Notes: generated from the letters alone by a model not told the origin. DNA of 16,056 nucleotides from JAWXVE01 sp044425575 (GCA_044425575.1 JAWXVE010000052.1:1-16056); one strand, 5' to 3'; shown: positions 6,826 to 15,309, counted from the first letter of the stretch. Numbers and translations are program-made.

Positions 6826-7092
6826 ATGATTTCAAATGAAAAGAAAACAGCAATTATTGCTGAGTACGCTCGTGGAGAGGGAGATACTGGTTCTCCAGAA
6901 GTACAAATCGCAGTTTTAACTGCACGCATTCAAGAATTAACAGAGCACCTAAAGGAAAACAAAAAGGATCATCATTCAAGACGTGGGCTTCTTAAAATGG
7001 TTGGTAAGAGACGTGGTTTACTTGACTACCTTAAGAAGAAAGATATTGAAAGATACCGTTCATTGATTGAAAAATTAGGAATCAGAAAATAA
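6826..7092 (+). CDS. rpsO: 30S ribosomal protein S15
   Basis: This 88-residue primary-binding protein of the small subunit binds the 16S rRNA three-way junction and lets S6-S18 assemble. The family core is complete: GDTGSPEVQIAVLTARIQELTEHL, then the RNA-contacting KKDHHSRRGLLKMVGKRRGLLDYL, and the end RYRSLIEKLGIRK. The start is the ATG at 6826, with GGAGGG (6813-6818) 7 bases upstream and normal family length; an in-frame GTG at 6793 would add 11 residues and bury the ribosome site. It lies upstream of pnp, the same order as in E. coli, and is probably autoregulated through its leader. Confidence 0.98.
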   Translation: MISNEKKTAIIAEYARGEGDTGSPEVQIAVLTARIQELTEHLKENKKDHHSRRGLLKMVGKRRGLLDYLKKKDIERYRSLIEKLGIRK

Positions 7093-7106
7093 TATTTCTT
7101 GAAGGT

Positions 7107-7133
7107 AAGGGACGGATTGTAGATTCGTCCCTT
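7107..7133 (+). terminator. Hairpin after rpsO, weak terminator or attenuator
   Basis: AAGGGACGGA (7107-7116) pairs with TTCGTCCCTT (7124-7133) with one G-U pair and a 7-nt loop. The following CTTGTTGT is T-rich but broken, so termination is probably partial and pnp may get some transcription from the rpsO promoter. Confidence 0.6.
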
Positions 7134-7163
7134 GTTGTATGGTAATTAGGTAGAAGGTGCTAT

Positions 7164-7218
7164 CCGAGACCACTGAACAAAGTAGAATATGCGATTTTGT
7201 TTTGTTTAGTTGTTTCGG
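7164..7218 (+). other. Long imperfect hairpin in the pnp leader
   Basis: The 18-base arms 7164-7181 and 7201-7218 pair at 17 positions (two G-U) with one C-T mismatch. AGAAG (7152-7156) and CTTCT (7221-7225) can extend the stem across an internal loop. The stem is long enough for RNase III. In E. coli a similar leader stem is cut by RNase III and lets PNPase control its own mRNA; the parallel is inference. Confidence 0.45.
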
Positions 7219-7239
7219 CTCTTCTGCCATGATTATAAA
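7210..7239 (+). promoter_or_regulatory. Possible promoter of pnp
   Basis: TTGTTT (7210-7215) and TATAAA (7234-7239) are 18 bases apart. The match is moderate, and the -35 box overlaps the right arm of the leader hairpin, so both elements cannot act on the same transcript. Confidence 0.3.
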
Positions 7240-7261
7240 TGACTCATTATAGAAAATGGAA

Positions 7262-7278
7262 CTAGCCAAGTAGGCTAG
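7262..7278 (+). other. Small hairpin directly upstream of the pnp ribosome site
   Basis: CTAGCC (7262-7267) and GGCTAG (7273-7278) form a perfect 6-bp stem with a 5-base loop. It ends two bases before AAGGAG (7281-7286). It could stabilise the mRNA 5' end or tune ribosome access. Confidence 0.4.
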
Positions 7279-7293
7279 AGAAGGAGAGTAAGT

Positions 7294-9375
7294 ATGTATC
7301 AAACATTTACAATGGAACTTGCAGGTCGTACCTTAAGAGTGGATATTGACCGTGTTGGGAAACAAGCAAATGGTTGCGCATTTATGCAGTATGGAGAAAC
7401 TACTGTATTATCAACAGCAACCGCATCAGAAAAGCCAAGAGAAGGAATCGATTTCTTTCCGCTTAGCGTAGAGTACGAAGAGAAGTTATATGCAGTTGGT
7501 AAAATCCCAGGAGGATTTAATAAGAGGGAAGGAAAAGCATCTGAGAACTCAGTGTTAACCTCACGTGTAATTGACAGACCAATGCGTCCATTATTCCCTA
7601 AGGATTACAGAAATGACGTAACTCTTAGTAATTTAGTTATGTCAGTAGACCCGCAATGTAGACCTGAACTTACAGCTATGATTGGTTCTGCACTTGCAAC
7701 AAGTATCTCAGACATTCCATTCCACGGACCATGTGCAACAACTCAAATTGGTATGGTAAATGGAGAACTTGTGGTAAATCCAAATCAAGAGCAATGGAAA
7801 AATGGTGACTTAAATCTTACAGTAGCTTCTACAAGAGAAAAAATCGCTATGATTGAAGCAGGCGCAAACGAAGTAAAAGAAGCGAAAATGCTTGAAGCAA
7901 TTTACATGGCGCATGAGATTAATCAAACGGTTATTGACTTTATCCAAACAATTGTAGATGCAGTAGGCAAGGGTAAGCATACTTATACAAGTTGTGCCAT
8001 TCCAGATGAAATGTTTGCTAAGATGAAGGAAATCGTAACTCCAGAAGAAATGGAAGTTGCAGTATTTACGGATGAAAAGCAAGTAAGAGAAGAGAATATT
8101 CGAGTGATTCGTACTAAGTTAGAAGAAGCATTTGCTGAGAATGACGAATGGATGAAAGTATTAGGAGAAGCTCTTTACCAATATCAAAAGAAAACCGTTC
8201 GTAAGATGATACTAAAAGACAAGAAGCGCCCAGACGGAAGAGCACTTGACCAAATCCGTGCATTAGCCGCAGAAACAGATATTATCCCTAGAGTACATGG
8301 TTCCGCAATGTTTACACGTGGTCAAACACAAATCTGTACCATTACTACGTTAGCACCATTATCAGAGCAACAACGTGTAGATGGATTAGATGAGAATGAA
8401 ACATCAAAACGCTATATGCACCACTACAATTTCCCTTCGTATTCGGTGGGAGAAACAAGACCATCCAGAGGTCCAGGACGTCGTGAAATCGGACATGGTT
8501 CCTTAGCGGAAAAAGCATTGATTCCAGTGTTACCAACACCAGAAGAATTTCCATATGCTATACGAACAGTTTCTGAAACATTTGAATCAAACGGTTCTAC
8601 ATCACAAGCATCTATTTGTGCATCGTCTTTATCACTTATGGCAGCAGGTGTACCTCTTAAGAAACCAGTAGCAGGTATTTCTTGCGGACTTGTAACAGGG
8701 GATAGCGATGATGATTACATTGTACTAACAGATATTCAAGGGTTGGAAGATTTCTTTGGAGATATGGACTTTAAAGTAGCAGGAACGAAAGATGGAATTA
8801 CTGCAATCCAAATGGATATTAAAATTCATGGACTTACAAGAGCAATTGTAGAAGAAGCTATTTCTAATACAATGAACGCTAGATATTATATTTTAGATGA
8901 AGTTATGAATAAGGCAATTAGTGAAGCAAGAACAACTGTTGGTGAATATGCACCTAAAATTGTACAGATTCATATTAACCCTGAGAAAATCGGTGATGTG
9001 GTAGGACAACGTGGTAAAACAATTAATGCTATTATTGATGCGACTGGAGTAAAGATTGATATTTCAGACGAAGGTGCAGTATCGGTGTGTGGTACTGATA
9101 AGGAAGCCATGGATCAAGCATTAGAAATGATTCGCATTATTACAACTGATTTTGAAACGGGTCAAAGATTTGTTGGTAAAGTAATTAGCATTAAAGAATT
9201 TGGAGCATTTATTGAATTTGCGCCAGGAAAAGAAGGAATGGTTCACATTTCTAAGATTTCGAAAGATCGCATTAACCATGTGGAAGATGTACTTACTTTA
9301 GGAGATGAAGTTACCGTTGTTTGTCTTGGTAAAGACAAAATGGGTAGAATTAGTTTCTCTATGAAAGACGCATAA
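7294..9375 (+). CDS. pnp: Polyribonucleotide nucleotidyltransferase (PNPase)
   Basis: PNPase degrades RNA from the 3' end by phosphorolysis, releasing nucleoside diphosphates, as a cytosolic trimer in mRNA turnover. At 693 residues it has the full layout. The first RNase PH-like domain holds FFPLSVEYEEKLYAVGKIPG and RVIDRPMRPLFP, and a helical linker follows. The second RNase PH domain starts after KKRPDGRALDQIR and has the catalytic Asp-rich GDMDFKVAGTKDGITAIQMD. A KH domain (about 556-610) carries the GxxG loop GQRG, and a C-terminal S1 domain (about 620-690) reads FVGKVISIKEFGAFIEF with GMVHISKIS. AAGGAG, 7 bases before the ATG, sets the start. It lies after rpsO, as in many bacteria, and its leader carries two hairpins. 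An 11-bp terminator closes it. Confidence 0.99.
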   Translation: MYQTFTMELAGRTLRVDIDRVGKQANGCAFMQYGETTVLSTATASEKPREGIDFFPLSVEYEEKLYAVGKIPGGFNKREGKASENSVLTSRVIDRPMRPLFPKDYRNDVTLSNLVMSVDPQCRPELTAMIGSALATSISDIPFHGPCATTQIGMVNGELVVNPNQEQWKNGDLNLTVASTREKIAMIEAGANEVKEAKMLEAIYMAHEINQTVIDFIQTIVDAVGKGKHTYTSCAIPDEMFAKMKEIVTPEEMEVAVFTDEKQVREENIRVIRTKLEEAFAENDEWMKVLGEALYQYQKKTVRKMILKDKKRPDGRALDQIRALAAETDIIPRVHGSAMFTRGQTQICTITTLAPLSEQQRVDGLDENETSKRYMHHYNFPSYSVGETRPSRGPGRREIGHGSLAEKALIPVLPTPEEFPYAIRTVSETFESNGSTSQASICASSLSLMAAGVPLKKPVAGISCGLVTGDSDDDYIVLTDIQGLEDFFGDMDFKVAGTKDGITAIQMDIKIHGLTRAIVEEAISNTMNARYYILDEVMNKAISEARTTVGEYAPKIVQIHINPEKIGDVVGQRGKTINAIIDATGVKIDISDEGAVSVCGTDKEAMDQALEMIRIITTDFETGQRFVGKVISIKEFGAFIEFAPGKEGMVHISKISKDRINHVEDVLTLGDEVTVVCLGKDKMGRISFSMKDA

Positions 9376-9387
9376 GATATAGAAATT

Positions 9388-9419
9388 AATCCACACTATG
9401 TATCGTAGTGTGGATTTTT
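9388..9419 (+). terminator. Intrinsic terminator of pnp
   Basis: AATCCACACTA (9388-9398) pairs perfectly with TAGTGTGGATT (9406-9416) around a 7-base loop, and a five-T run ends at 9419. Confidence 0.92.
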
Positions 9420-9441
9420 CGTGTCTTCTTATGGTATTTTA

Positions 9442-9470
9442 TTTACTTTTAAAAGTAGGGGTGTTAGAAT
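9442..9470 (+). promoter_or_regulatory. Promoter of the six-gene rhomboid-like to recO operon
   Basis: TTTACT (9442-9447) and TAGAAT (9465-9470) are 17 bases apart, with TGT before the -10 box as an extended element. No other convincing promoter or terminator was found downstream until after recO. Confidence 0.65.
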
Positions 9471-9511
9471 GAAGAACAGTAAATAGAATTGGAAATGGAG
9501 AAGTAAAGAAG

Positions 9512-10405
9512 ATGAGAAGAAAAAAACGCTCTATACTAGAACAACTAGAATACAAATTTGGAAGATTTGCTATTGAGAATATATCCCTCTATTTAATTAT
9601 ATGTTATGGGTTTGGATATGTGATGCAACTAATTAACTCGGATTTTTTGATGTACTTAACTTTAAATCCAGAACGTATCTTGCATGGACAAATATGGAGA
9701 ATCTTTACATGGGTCATTGTACCACCTTACACAACGAATGTATTTTTCTTATTAATTACGATGTACTTTTATTATTCCATTGGAACTAGTTTGGAACGGA
9801 CTTGGGGGGTGTTTCGGTATAATCTCTATCTCTTCTCAGGAATGTTTTTTACAGTCCTTGGATCGCTTTTATTGTATGTTGTATTTCACCTTGGTTTTGG
9901 TGGTGAAGAGTTTGTTCTATATGCTACCTATGCAAATGAAGAATTTTTCTCTTATGTGAGCCAATATTTTAGTACGTACTATATTAATATGTCTATTTTT
10001 CTAGCTTACGCAGCGACCTTTCAAGATCGTTCGGTGTACTTTATGATGCTATTTCCTATTAAGGTGAAGTGGCTTGGAATTATATATGGGTGTATGTTAT
10101 TGGCAGACTTTTTCCAAGGAAGTCTTGTGACAAAGTTCTCCATTGGTGCATCTTTGTTAAACTTTTTAATCTTCTTCTTATTAGGAAGAGGAAAGGTAAG
10201 AATTACTCCGGCACAGAAAAAACGTCGAAAAGAGTATAAGCGAGAAGTAGTACAGAGTCAGTCTGTAACTAAGCATAAGTGTGCAGTGTGTGGTAGGACA
10301 GAATTAGATGGCGAACATTTAGAATTTCGATTCTGTTCTAGATGCAATGGGAATTACGAGTATTGTCAAGACCATATCTTTACACATGAACATGTAACAA
10401 AATAG
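9512..10405 (+). CDS. Rhomboid-like membrane protein, probably non-proteolytic, with C-terminal zinc ribbon
   Basis: This 297-residue protein has about six hydrophobic segments between residues 22 and 226. Rhomboid landmarks are visible: the loop-1 WR pair (GQIWRIFTW, 60-68), LERTWGVFRY (94-103) in place of the usual LER..G..RF, and YLFSG (106-110). The catalytic parts look lost. Where GxSG is expected the sequence reads INMSIFLAY (158-166), and the last membrane helix (SIGASLLNFLIFFLLG, 210-225) has no His. The soluble tail is basic (KKRRKEYKRE) and then has C257-x2-C260, C275-x2-C278 and C285-x2-H288, a zinc-ribbon pattern. GGAG lies 11 bases before the ATG, slightly far. It opens an operon with a sigma-like gene. 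A derlin-like pseudoprotease is my reading, since an active but divergent rhomboid cannot be excluded. Confidence 0.65.
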   Translation: MRRKKRSILEQLEYKFGRFAIENISLYLIICYGFGYVMQLINSDFLMYLTLNPERILHGQIWRIFTWVIVPPYTTNVFFLLITMYFYYSIGTSLERTWGVFRYNLYLFSGMFFTVLGSLLLYVVFHLGFGGEEFVLYATYANEEFFSYVSQYFSTYYINMSIFLAYAATFQDRSVYFMMLFPIKVKWLGIIYGCMLLADFFQGSLVTKFSIGASLLNFLIFFLLGRGKVRITPAQKKRRKEYKREVVQSQSVTKHKCAVCGRTELDGEHLEFRFCSRCNGNYEYCQDHIFTHEHVTK

Positions 10406-10427
10406 AAGGGGAAGGAAGCAGTAGTAT

Positions 10428-11171
10428 ATGAATCAAGAAGCATTATTTGCACAAAGTCTTAAAACTTTTGTGTCGCAGGCAAGAGCACAAGGAAATGTAG
10501 TATCAAGAGAGCAGATACAAGAACATTTTGCGGAAATGAATCTAAATGAGGAGCAGGTAGGATTTGTAGAAGAATACTTAATTGCTAATAAAATCGGAGT
10601 AGAAGAGGAACTCGTTCTAGACGATTATTTAACAGAAGAAGAGAAGAATTACTTAGCAATTTATTTAGATGAGATTCAGGCCTATGATCAGATTACGAAA
10701 GAAGAGAAAAGTGCTATCATAAAAGGAGCTATGAATGGAGATGAAGTTGCAAAAGAGCAATTGATTCAGATGTATTTGCCCAAAGTGGTTTCCATTGCAA
10801 AGCTGTATATAGGGCAAGGGGTATTGCTAGAAGATTTAATAGGAGAAGGCAATATTGGGCTAACATTAGTAAGCGAAATGTTATTATGCTGTGAAAGTGA
10901 AGAAGAAGTAGAGGGAATGATTGGAAAAGTCATTATGGATGCCATGGAGGATTTTATGGCTCAGGATACCATACAGGCTGAGGCAGATCAAGCCATGCTA
11001 GAACGCATTAATACATTGTCGGATAAAGTGACAGAGCTTGCCCAGATGATGCAACGGTCCATTACCCTAGAAGAATTAATGGAGAATAGCGAATATACAA
11101 GAGATGAGATTATGGAACTAGTATTAATGAGTGGTAATCAAATGGAATTGTTAGAATGGAGAAGTGAATAG
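10428..11171 (+). CDS. Sigma-70-like protein lacking promoter-recognition regions
   Basis: This 247-residue acidic protein follows a housekeeping sigma factor from end to end. Residues 12-60 (VSQARAQGNVVSREQI, then LIANKIGVEE) resemble region 1.1. Residues 73-112 (NYLAIYLDEIQAYDQITKEE, KGAMNGDEVAKEQLI) match region 1.2, and 118-145 (PKVVSIAKLYIGQG, EDLIGEGNIGL) match regions 2.1-2.2, which bind the RNA polymerase beta' clamp helices. At the positions of regions 2.3-2.4, where aromatic and basic residues melt and read the -10 box, it has CCESEEEVEG and MDAMEDFMAQD, with spacing kept. Residues 193-242 (RINTLSDKVTELAQ, SITLEELMENSEYTRDEIME) resemble region 3. Region 4 is absent. It lies 22 bases after the rhomboid-like gene, and its TAG is followed at once by the next ATG. 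A core-binding regulator without promoter recognition is inferred. Confidence 0.7.
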   Translation: MNQEALFAQSLKTFVSQARAQGNVVSREQIQEHFAEMNLNEEQVGFVEEYLIANKIGVEEELVLDDYLTEEEKNYLAIYLDEIQAYDQITKEEKSAIIKGAMNGDEVAKEQLIQMYLPKVVSIAKLYIGQGVLLEDLIGEGNIGLTLVSEMLLCCESEEEVEGMIGKVIMDAMEDFMAQDTIQAEADQAMLERINTLSDKVTELAQMMQRSITLEELMENSEYTRDEIMELVLMSGNQMELLEWRSE

Positions 11172-14090
11172 ATGAATTATAGTAAGTTGCAAACATACGA
11201 AGTATTAGAACAACGTAAAAGTGAAGATATTCAGGCAGATGTTGTTTTGTTACAGCACAAGAAAACAAAAGCAAGAGTGGTTTTAATAGAAAATGAAGAT
11301 GATAATAAAGTGTTCTATGTGGGATTTAAAACACCACCTAAGGATGATACAGGAGTAGCCCATATTTTAGAACATTCTGTTTTATGTGGTTCTAAGAATT
11401 TTCCGCTTAAAGATCCATTTGTGGAACTGGTAAAAGGTTCTATGAATACTTTTTTAAATGCCATGACATATCCTGATAAGACAGTTTATCCAGTGGCCAG
11501 TTGCAATGAAAAAGACTTTCAAAATCTGATGCATGTGTATTTAGATGCAGTTTTCTATCCCAATATGAAAGAAGAGGAGAAAATCTTCTATCAAGAAGGG
11601 TGGCATTATCATTTAGAAGAAGAGGGAGATGCTCTAACCATTAATGGTGTAGTATACAATGAGATGAAAGGTGCTTTTTCATCGCCAGATGATGTAATGG
11701 ATCGAGAGGTTTTCAATTCTTTATTTCCACATACGGAATATGGGAAGGAATCGGGAGGCCATCCTGATGCAATTCCAGAACTAACGTATGAGCAATTTGT
11801 AGAATTCCACAACCAGTATTACCATCCATCTAATAGTTACCTTTACTTGTATGGAAATATGAATATGGTGGAAAAGCTAGAGTGGATTGATACCCATTAT
11901 CTTTCCCAATTTGAGTATCTTTCTATTGATTCTTCCATTGCTATAGAAGAAACATTTCAGAGTCCTATAGAAACAGTGAAAAACTATTCTATAACAGAAG
12001 GAGAATCAGAAGTTGACAATGTATATCTTGCCCATAATGTAGTGGTAGGAAATAGTTTAGATGAAAAGCTATACATTGCATTTTCTGTATTGGATTATGT
12101 GTTATGTTCTGCTCCAGGAGCGCCTCTTAAACAAGCATTAATTGAGAGAGGTATTGGTAAAGAAGTATATAGTGTCTATGAAAATGGTATTATGCAACCA
12201 TATTATTCAATTGTTGCAAAAGGAGCCAATGCAGACCAGAAAGAAGAGTTTCTTGCAATTATTCAAGAGGTATTAGAGAAGATTGTAGCAGATGGAATTG
12301 AACAAAAGGCACTTCAAGCAGGGATTCACAACTTAGAATTTAAGTATCGTGAGGCAGATTTTGGTTCGTATCCAAAAGGGTTAATCTATGGATTACAATT
12401 GCTCGATAGTTGGTTATATCATGATACCAAGCCATTTATCCATTTAGAAGCCAATGATACGTATGCTTCGTTGAAAGATTCCATTGGTACCTCGTATTAT
12501 GAAGATTTAATTAGGAAATATCTGTTAAATAATCAACATAAATCTATTGTTACAGTAGTGCCGGTAAAAGGTATGACGACACAAAAGGAAAAAGAATTAG
12601 AGAAGAAGTTACAAGAATATAAAGATTCTCTTACCAAAGAAGAAATCACGAAAATTATTCGTGAGACAGAAGCCTTAAAAGAATATCAAGAAACTCCAAA
12701 TACAAAAGAAGATTTAGAAAAGATTCCACTTTTAACAAGAGAAGATATTAAAGAATTTCACAATCAAGTCATCAATGAAGAGAGTTTTATTGAAGAAACT
12801 ACTTATTTGTATCATCCTATTTTTACTAATGAGATTGCATACATTCGTCTTTTATTTGATGCAAAGCAGATATCAGAAGAATTATTGCCCTATATGGCTT
12901 TGTTAAAAGCGATTCTTGGCTATGTAGATACGAAGAATTATACGTATCAAGAATTGGCTTATGAAACAGATTCGCATACAGGCGGGATTGCCCCTGTGAT
13001 GAATTCTTATGTGAATGCTAGAGAACTCTCAGAATATGAATTGAAATTCGAGATTAAGACAAAGGTGTTGTATCCGAATATTCAAATAGCATTTGGATTA
13101 ATGGAAGAAATTATTCTTCATAGTAATTGCCAAGATACAAAACGATTATATGAAATTATTGCAGAACTTCGATCTAGAATGCAACAAAGTATGACATCGT
13201 CAAGCCATTCTCTTGCAGCGATTTATGCTATGGCTCAAAAGAGTGAAGTGGCAGCTTTAGCAGAGCGTACTTCAAGTGTATCCTATTATCGATTCCTAGA
13301 AGACCTAGAAAGGAACTTTGACCAGAAGAAAGAAGTACTAGTTAGCAAATTAAAGGAGACCATGGAACACCTATTCCGTCCGGATCATCTTATGGTAGAT
13401 GTAACAGCTACCACAGAAGTACAGGATGAAATTGCAACGTATGTAAGGGACTTAAAAGGAAACTTATATACAGGAGATTGTGTAAAAGAGAAACTTTCCG
13501 TATCCCTCTTACAACGCAATGTTGGTTTTATGACATCGGCCCAAGTACAATACGTTTGTGTAGCAGGTAATTATATGGAAAGTGGTCTGCATTACACAGG
13601 GGCACTTCGTGTATTGCGAGTGATTATGGGGTACGAGTATTTGTGGAATCATGTTCGTGTAAAAGGAGGGGCATATGGTTGTATGAGTTCTTTTGCAAAG
13701 ACAGGGGACGCTTACTTTGTCTCATACCGTGATCCTAATTTAACAAAAACTCTGGAAACTTACGAGAAATCCGTGGAATTTCTTCGTACATTTCAAGCAG
13801 ATGAACGTACTGTTATGAAATTTATTATTGGTGCTATGAGTGATTTAGAAGTACCATTAACCCCTGCTGCTAGAGGAGTGAAGTCTCTTGGGAACTACTT
13901 GTCTCATGTGACGAGGGAAGATCTAATACGAGAGCGAGAAGAAATATTATCCATTGATGAATCTACCATTCATGGTATGGCTGATTATGTGGACGCTTTC
14001 TTACGAACAGATGCTCTGTGTGTAGTGGGGAACGAAGAAGTCATACGAGCTAACGAAGAATTATTTGATACAATAGAGAATTTATTCTAA
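11172..14090 (+). CDS. M16C (PreP/insulinase-like) zinc metallopeptidase
   Basis: This 972-residue peptidase belongs to the clamshell-type M16C family, related to the organelle presequence protease PreP, which degrades short unfolded peptides in an enclosed chamber. The inverted zinc motif HxxEH is HILEH at residues 64-68, with the third zinc ligand Glu in YNEMKGAFSSP (E164). The C-terminal half carries the substrate-binding Arg and Tyr in RVKGGAYGC (R829 and Y835). A charged helical linker lies around 470-510. There is no signal peptide, so it is probably cytosolic and clears peptide fragments. The ATG directly follows the TAG of the sigma-like gene, suggesting translational coupling; GGAG lies 10 bases upstream. 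Length is normal for the family. Confidence 0.95.
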   Translation: MNYSKLQTYEVLEQRKSEDIQADVVLLQHKKTKARVVLIENEDDNKVFYVGFKTPPKDDTGVAHILEHSVLCGSKNFPLKDPFVELVKGSMNTFLNAMTYPDKTVYPVASCNEKDFQNLMHVYLDAVFYPNMKEEEKIFYQEGWHYHLEEEGDALTINGVVYNEMKGAFSSPDDVMDREVFNSLFPHTEYGKESGGHPDAIPELTYEQFVEFHNQYYHPSNSYLYLYGNMNMVEKLEWIDTHYLSQFEYLSIDSSIAIEETFQSPIETVKNYSITEGESEVDNVYLAHNVVVGNSLDEKLYIAFSVLDYVLCSAPGAPLKQALIERGIGKEVYSVYENGIMQPYYSIVAKGANADQKEEFLAIIQEVLEKIVADGIEQKALQAGIHNLEFKYREADFGSYPKGLIYGLQLLDSWLYHDTKPFIHLEANDTYASLKDSIGTSYYEDLIRKYLLNNQHKSIVTVVPVKGMTTQKEKELEKKLQEYKDSLTKEEITKIIRETEALKEYQETPNTKEDLEKIPLLTREDIKEFHNQVINEESFIEETTYLYHPIFTNEIAYIRLLFDAKQISEELLPYMALLKAILGYVDTKNYTYQELAYETDSHTGGIAPVMNSYVNARELSEYELKFEIKTKVLYPNIQIAFGLMEEIILHSNCQDTKRLYEIIAELRSRMQQSMTSSSHSLAAIYAMAQKSEVAALAERTSSVSYYRFLEDLERNFDQKKEVLVSKLKETMEHLFRPDHLMVDVTATTEVQDEIATYVRDLKGNLYTGDCVKEKLSVSLLQRNVGFMTSAQVQYVCVAGNYMESGLHYTGALRVLRVIMGYEYLWNHVRVKGGAYGCMSSFAKTGDAYFVSYRDPNLTKTLETYEKSVEFLRTFQADERTVMKFIIGAMSDLEVPLTPAARGVKSLGNYLSHVTREDLIREREEILSIDESTIHGMADYVDAFLRTDALCVVGNEEVIRANEELFDTIENLF

Positions 14091-14122
14091 CGAAAGAGCG
14101 CTGAAAGGAAAATGGACAGCAG

Positions 14123-15019
14123 ATGAATCAGAATTATAAGGCAGGTTTTATCACGTTAATAGGAAGGCCAAATGTAGGGAAGTCAACTTTAATGAATTGT
14201 TTGATTGGGCAAAAAATTGCCATTACAAGTAATAAGCCTCAAACCACTCGAAATAAAATCCAGACCATCTATACAGGAGAGGATTGTCAGATGGTATTCT
14301 TAGATACCCCTGGAATTCACAAGGCAAAGAATAAACTAGGTGATTATATGGTAGGAGTTGCTCAACGGACGTTAAAGGATGTAGATGTGATTCTATGGTT
14401 AGTAGAACCATCTACCTTTATCGGGGCAGGTGAGCAGTATATCATAGAGCAACTAAAGAAGGTGACTACGCCAGTCATTCTAGTAATTAATAAAATTGAC
14501 ACAGTAAAGAGAGAAGAAATTCTTCTCTTCATTGATAAGTATCGAAAGGAGTATGAATTTCAAGAAATCGTACCAGTCTCTGCATTAAAAGAAGATAACA
14601 CAGAAGCCTTGTTAGGTTGTATTAAGAAGTACCTTCCTTATGGTCCTGCTTTTTATGATGAAGATACCATTACGGATCAGCCTGAGAGACAGATTGTTTC
14701 AGAATTAATAAGAGAGAAGGCGCTTCGCATGTTAGAAGACGAAATCCCTCATGGCATTGCAGTGTCCATTGAGTCAATGAAGTATCGCAAGAAAATTGTA
14801 GACATTGAAGCAACTATTTTCTGCGAACGAGAATCTCATAAGGGGATGGTCATAGGAAAACAGGGAACTATGTTAAAGAAAATTGGAACAATGGCGCGTA
14901 GGGAAATCGAAGACTTTCTTGAGATGAAAGTGAATTTACAGTTATGGGTAAAGGTAAAGAAGGACTGGAGAGATAGTGATTTCTTATTGAAAAACTTTGG
15001 GTATAGTCCCAAAGAATAG
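14123..15019 (+). CDS. era: GTPase Era
   Basis: Era is an essential GTPase that binds the 3' end of 16S rRNA in maturing 30S subunits. The 298 residues show G1 GRPNVGKST (14-22), G2 in PQTTRNKI (39-46), G3 DTPG (61-64), G4 NKID (123-126), G5 SAL (153-155), and a C-terminal KH domain with GxxG as GKQG (245-248) followed by LKKIGTMARREIE. The ending WVKVKKDWRDSDFLLKNFGY is typical. The ATG at 14123 gives the normal N-terminus; AAAGGAA (14104-14110) lies 12 bases upstream, a little far. It is 32 bases after the M16C gene and precedes yqzL-like and recO, a common Firmicutes order. Confidence 0.98.
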   Translation: MNQNYKAGFITLIGRPNVGKSTLMNCLIGQKIAITSNKPQTTRNKIQTIYTGEDCQMVFLDTPGIHKAKNKLGDYMVGVAQRTLKDVDVILWLVEPSTFIGAGEQYIIEQLKKVTTPVILVINKIDTVKREEILLFIDKYRKEYEFQEIVPVSALKEDNTEALLGCIKKYLPYGPAFYDEDTITDQPERQIVSELIREKALRMLEDEIPHGIAVSIESMKYRKKIVDIEATIFCERESHKGMVIGKQGTMLKKIGTMARREIEDFLEMKVNLQLWVKVKKDWRDSDFLLKNFGYSPKE

Positions 15020-15093
15020 AATCTTATTCGCATACTTTATACAGAATCGTACACCCTAAGAGAGAAGAATAATACAGGGAGGTATTGGTACGT

Positions 15094-15309
15094 ATGAGTG
15101 AGCAAAGCTGGAATTCCTTTACAACTAGTGGCAAAGTATCCGACTATCTTGCCTATAAGCAGGAGAAGTGCGTTGAGCAAGAGGTTATTAGGAATGGAGC
15201 AGGGAATATAGAACGAGATATGCAAGTTAGCGTAAGAATGGGAGAGATTCCTAATGCAAGAGTATGTAACAGTCACGGGTCTAGTATTGAAAACACAACC
15301 CATTGGTGA
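15094..15309 (+). CDS. YqzL-like small protein
   Basis: This 71-residue protein resembles Bacillus YqzL, a small protein of unknown function coded between era and recO. The shared part is the N-terminus, SWNSFTTSGKVSDYLAYKQ (5-23), with the W..F...G....YL.YK pattern. The rest (EKCVEQEVIRNGAGNIERD onward) is not recognised. The start is the ATG at 15094, with AGGGAGG (15076-15082) 11 bases upstream; an in-frame TTG at 15085 lies too close to that site. The last 56 bases overlap recO in another frame, so the tail residues 54-71 are constrained by recO and are unlikely to be conserved. Position and motif together make the call reasonable. Confidence 0.65.
   Translation: MSEQSWNSFTTSGKVSDYLAYKQEKCVEQEVIRNGAGNIERDMQVSVRMGEIPNARVCNSHGSSIENTTHW

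Noticed and set aside
14112..14126. Four-codon leader ORF (MDSR) overlapping the era start
   Set aside because: The only ribosome site is one base from its ATG, too close to work; it is probably chance.
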